A DNA stretch of 64,000 nucleotides from Mycobacterium pinniadriaticum (lineage in GTDB: Bacteria; Actinomycetota; Actinomycetes; Mycobacteriales; Mycobacteriaceae). The DNA is taken from the NCBI RefSeq assembly GCF_026242045.1, contig NZ_JAPJDO010000014.1:62001-126000 (forward strand), given 5' to 3'. Below the pieces are notes generated by a model, which worked only from the letters and a program-made list of their open reading frames with translations, ran no database searches and was not told the origin of the DNA. A program made the position numbers and the translations under genes. Shown one piece after another: positions 62,607 to 64,000 of the stretch; the stretch's first letter is position 1, and the number at the start of each line of letters is the position of its first letter.

Positions 62607-64000
62607 ATGAGGCACAGCGGAAGCCGGCCGGTCCGTTCGGGCGGCAAGCATCGTGCCTGCCGGAGTAATCGCCAGCCGTACGCGTGGCTCGGTGCCGGTG
62701 CTGTGACCCTGGGCATCGGCGCGGCCCTGGCCAGCGGGTCCGCTGTTGCCTATGCCGACACCGGTGCCGGGTCGGGAGCGGGCAAGGCGTCCTCGAGCGG
62801 CTCGGACAACAGTTCGGCGTCCTCGACCGCCAGCGATTCGGCGACCGCGAAGAAGACCACCGCGCACTCGGCCCGCAGCAGCGCTGTCTCCTCGTCGGGC
62901 GGAAACGTCAGTTCCCGCAAGGTGTCGCCCGCCGCGGCGAGCAACGTCACCGCGACAACGACCGTGGCAGCCGAAGCTACCGAGACTTCGGTGACGACGA
63001 CGGCCAGTTCAGGGACGGGCCGTTCCGCCCGGGTGCCCGCCACCACCGCGACGACGTCCGACAGCGATACCTCCGTGACGACGTCCGATGCTGACACCGC
63101 GGCGACGACGTCCGATGCCGACACCGCGGCGACGACATCCGGCGACGCCGTCCCCGCGGCCGATTCCACACCCAGCAGCACGTCTTGGCTGCCGTCGGAT
63201 CCGATTGTGGCCGGTGTCGCGGTGAACCTCGCCCAGCAGCAGATCGCCCAGGCCCAGTCACTGCTGCAGCAACAGACATGGGGCAGCGGCAATGTCGCCG
63301 CGGGCGTGGTCGCGATCGCCCCCCAGATACTTCTCGCACAGGCCGCGTGGGCATTGGACACCTGGGAAACCGCAACGCCCGGTGCCCAGTCGCTTTACGC
63401 CAGCACCTCCGGCATCCCGATCGTGCATGAGTTGGCCGGGGTCGGCCTGCTGGGCGCGTTGTTGCTCCCCACCATGGCCACCACCTCGCTGAGCGGCGCG
63501 GGTCTGTTCCTGCCTCTGGTCGGTGCCCTCGAGGGGACGGGCGGCATCACTGGTGTGCAGAACCTGGTCAGCACGGCGGCCCAGAACGGCCGGGTGTACG
63601 CACTGGTCCCGGTGACCATGCGGTCGATCACCGAGCCGATCGTCTACATCTCGATCAACGGCGGGCAGAGCACGCCCGTACTCGTCGACACCGGTTCCTC
63701 GGGACTGGTGGTCACCATGGCCTCGGTGGGTGACGCCGAACCGCTCGGCGATCCGACCGGCACCGGAACGAGCGGCTACAGCGGTGGGCTGACCTACAGC
63801 TACACGACGTACACCACGACGGTGGACTTCGGACACGGCATCGTCACCGAGCCCACCAGCGTCAACATCGTCGACGCAGCGGACGCAGCGGACGCCCTGG
63901 CCTTCTTCCACCAGCTCGGTGGTGCTTCCGGAGTTCTTGGCATCGGTGCCAATGCATATGGACCGGGCCCAAGTATTCCGACCGCCGCGCTGCCGGGTGA
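62607..64000 (+). CDS. Secreted aspartic protease, 3' end cut by the window
   Basis: 464 codons are visible and the frame is open to base 64000. Signal region WLGAGAVTLGIGAALASGSA. A long Ser/Thr/Ala linker with a 27-base tandem repeat (TTSDADTAA units at 63070-63140) runs to ~residue 190. A helical region follows (IAQAQSLLQQQTWGSGNVAA), then a pepsin-like domain beginning YALVPVTMRSITEPIVYISI with the catalytic LVDTGSSGLVV. This resembles the PecA-type proteases of mycobacteria without a PE domain. The second catalytic DTG must lie beyond the window. ATG ATG are in tandem at 62604/62607, with AAGGGG upstream. Confidence 0.78.
   Translation, partial: MRHSGSRPVRSGGKHRACRSNRQPYAWLGAGAVTLGIGAALASGSAVAYADTGAGSGAGKASSSGSDNSSASSTASDSATAKKTTAHSARSSAVSSSGGNVSSRKVSPAAASNVTATTTVAAEATETSVTTTASSGTGRSARVPATTATTSDSDTSVTTSDADTAATTSDADTAATTSGDAVPAADSTPSSTSWLPSDPIVAGVAVNLAQQQIAQAQSLLQQQTWGSGNVAAGVVAIAPQILLAQAAWALDTWETATPGAQSLYASTSGIPIVHELAGVGLLGALLLPTMATTSLSGAGLFLPLVGALEGTGGITGVQNLVSTAAQNGRVYALVPVTMRSITEPIVYISINGGQSTPVLVDTGSSGLVVTMASVGDAEPLGDPTGTGTSGYSGGLTYSYTTYTTTVDFGHGIVTEPTSVNIVDAADAADALAFFHQLGGASGVLGIGANAYGPGPSIPTAALPG

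Noticed and set aside
1..64000. CRISPR arrays, complete IS elements, rRNA genes, riboswitches
   Set aside because: I found no spaced direct repeats, no intact transposase, no rRNA sequence and no riboswitch-like conserved leader; only the integrase scar hints at mobile DNA.

Overview
The window is GC-rich actinobacterial DNA and almost certainly comes from a mycobacterium. The signs are LpqH-type lipoprotein, MmpS/MmpL, IrtA/IrtB, three wax ester synthase/DGAT-type sequences, LigC plus a stand-alone LigD-type polymerase, many fadE/CaiB/P450 genes, frequent GTG starts, and stop-start overlaps of the ATGA/GTGA kind. The gene order alkyl sulfatase - APH-fold protein - LapA - ProXVWZ - glycolipid-binding protein - prephenate dehydrogenase - TadA-associated protein - TadA - tRNA-Ser - integrase remnant matches, from memory, the M. 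tuberculosis H37Rv block Rv3762c to Rv3751. The LigC/polymerase pair matches Rv3731/Rv3730c. No species can be named from this alone.

Layout. 1-5270: the end of a sensor histidine kinase, then an operon with two paralogous GT39-like membrane glycosyltransferases flanking a GT2-GtrA fusion (probable cell-envelope glycosylation). 5401-9615: a secreted phosphoesterase and an alkylsulfatase-type metallo-hydrolase. 9699-18595: a fatty-acid/CoA block. One leftward operon (APH-like, SDR, acyl-CoA dehydrogenase, TetR, quinone oxidoreductase) diverges from a rightward CoA-transferase/acyl-CoA dehydrogenase pair across a near-perfect operator palindrome. 18641-26229: MgtE-like protein, LapA, osmoprotectant ABC importer (ATPase gene frameshifted), TyrA, TadA. 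26258-33725: tRNA-Ser(CGA) next to an integrase remnant, a PknK-like kinase/ATPase regulator coupled to an SDR, and a run of damaged lipid genes (fadD tail, frameshifted esterase, gutted WS/DGAT). 33795-41979: hydrolase, PEBP protein, small stress-type proteins, intact WS/DGAT, LpqH-like lipoprotein, dehalogenase remnant, tgt and a P450. 41997-44291: amine oxidase and GluQRS.

44327-54809 is the most interesting part, an iron island. A translationally coupled leftward operon irtA-irtB-mmpS-mmpL (siderophore import/reduction and siderophore-type export) is followed by a two-gene SufC-SufB/D pair that looks like the minimal archaeal-type SMS Fe-S machinery, and then by a 42-codon ORF. IdeR-like iron boxes (15-16 of 19 consensus bases) lie before irtA, before sufC and before the small ORF. 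Bacterioferritin is divergent from irtA. The layout suggests one iron-responsive unit covering siderophore traffic, Fe-S assembly and iron storage.

54806-64000: LigC and a LigD-type polymerase back to back, a small secreted protein, a PASTA lipoprotein, NTF2-like and P450 genes, a large secreted protein with tandem cadherin/VCBS-like repeats, and the start of a secreted aspartic protease that runs off the window.

Limits: all family calls are by eye. Two frameshifts, one of them in a run of seven G, could be sequencing errors rather than real pseudogenes.
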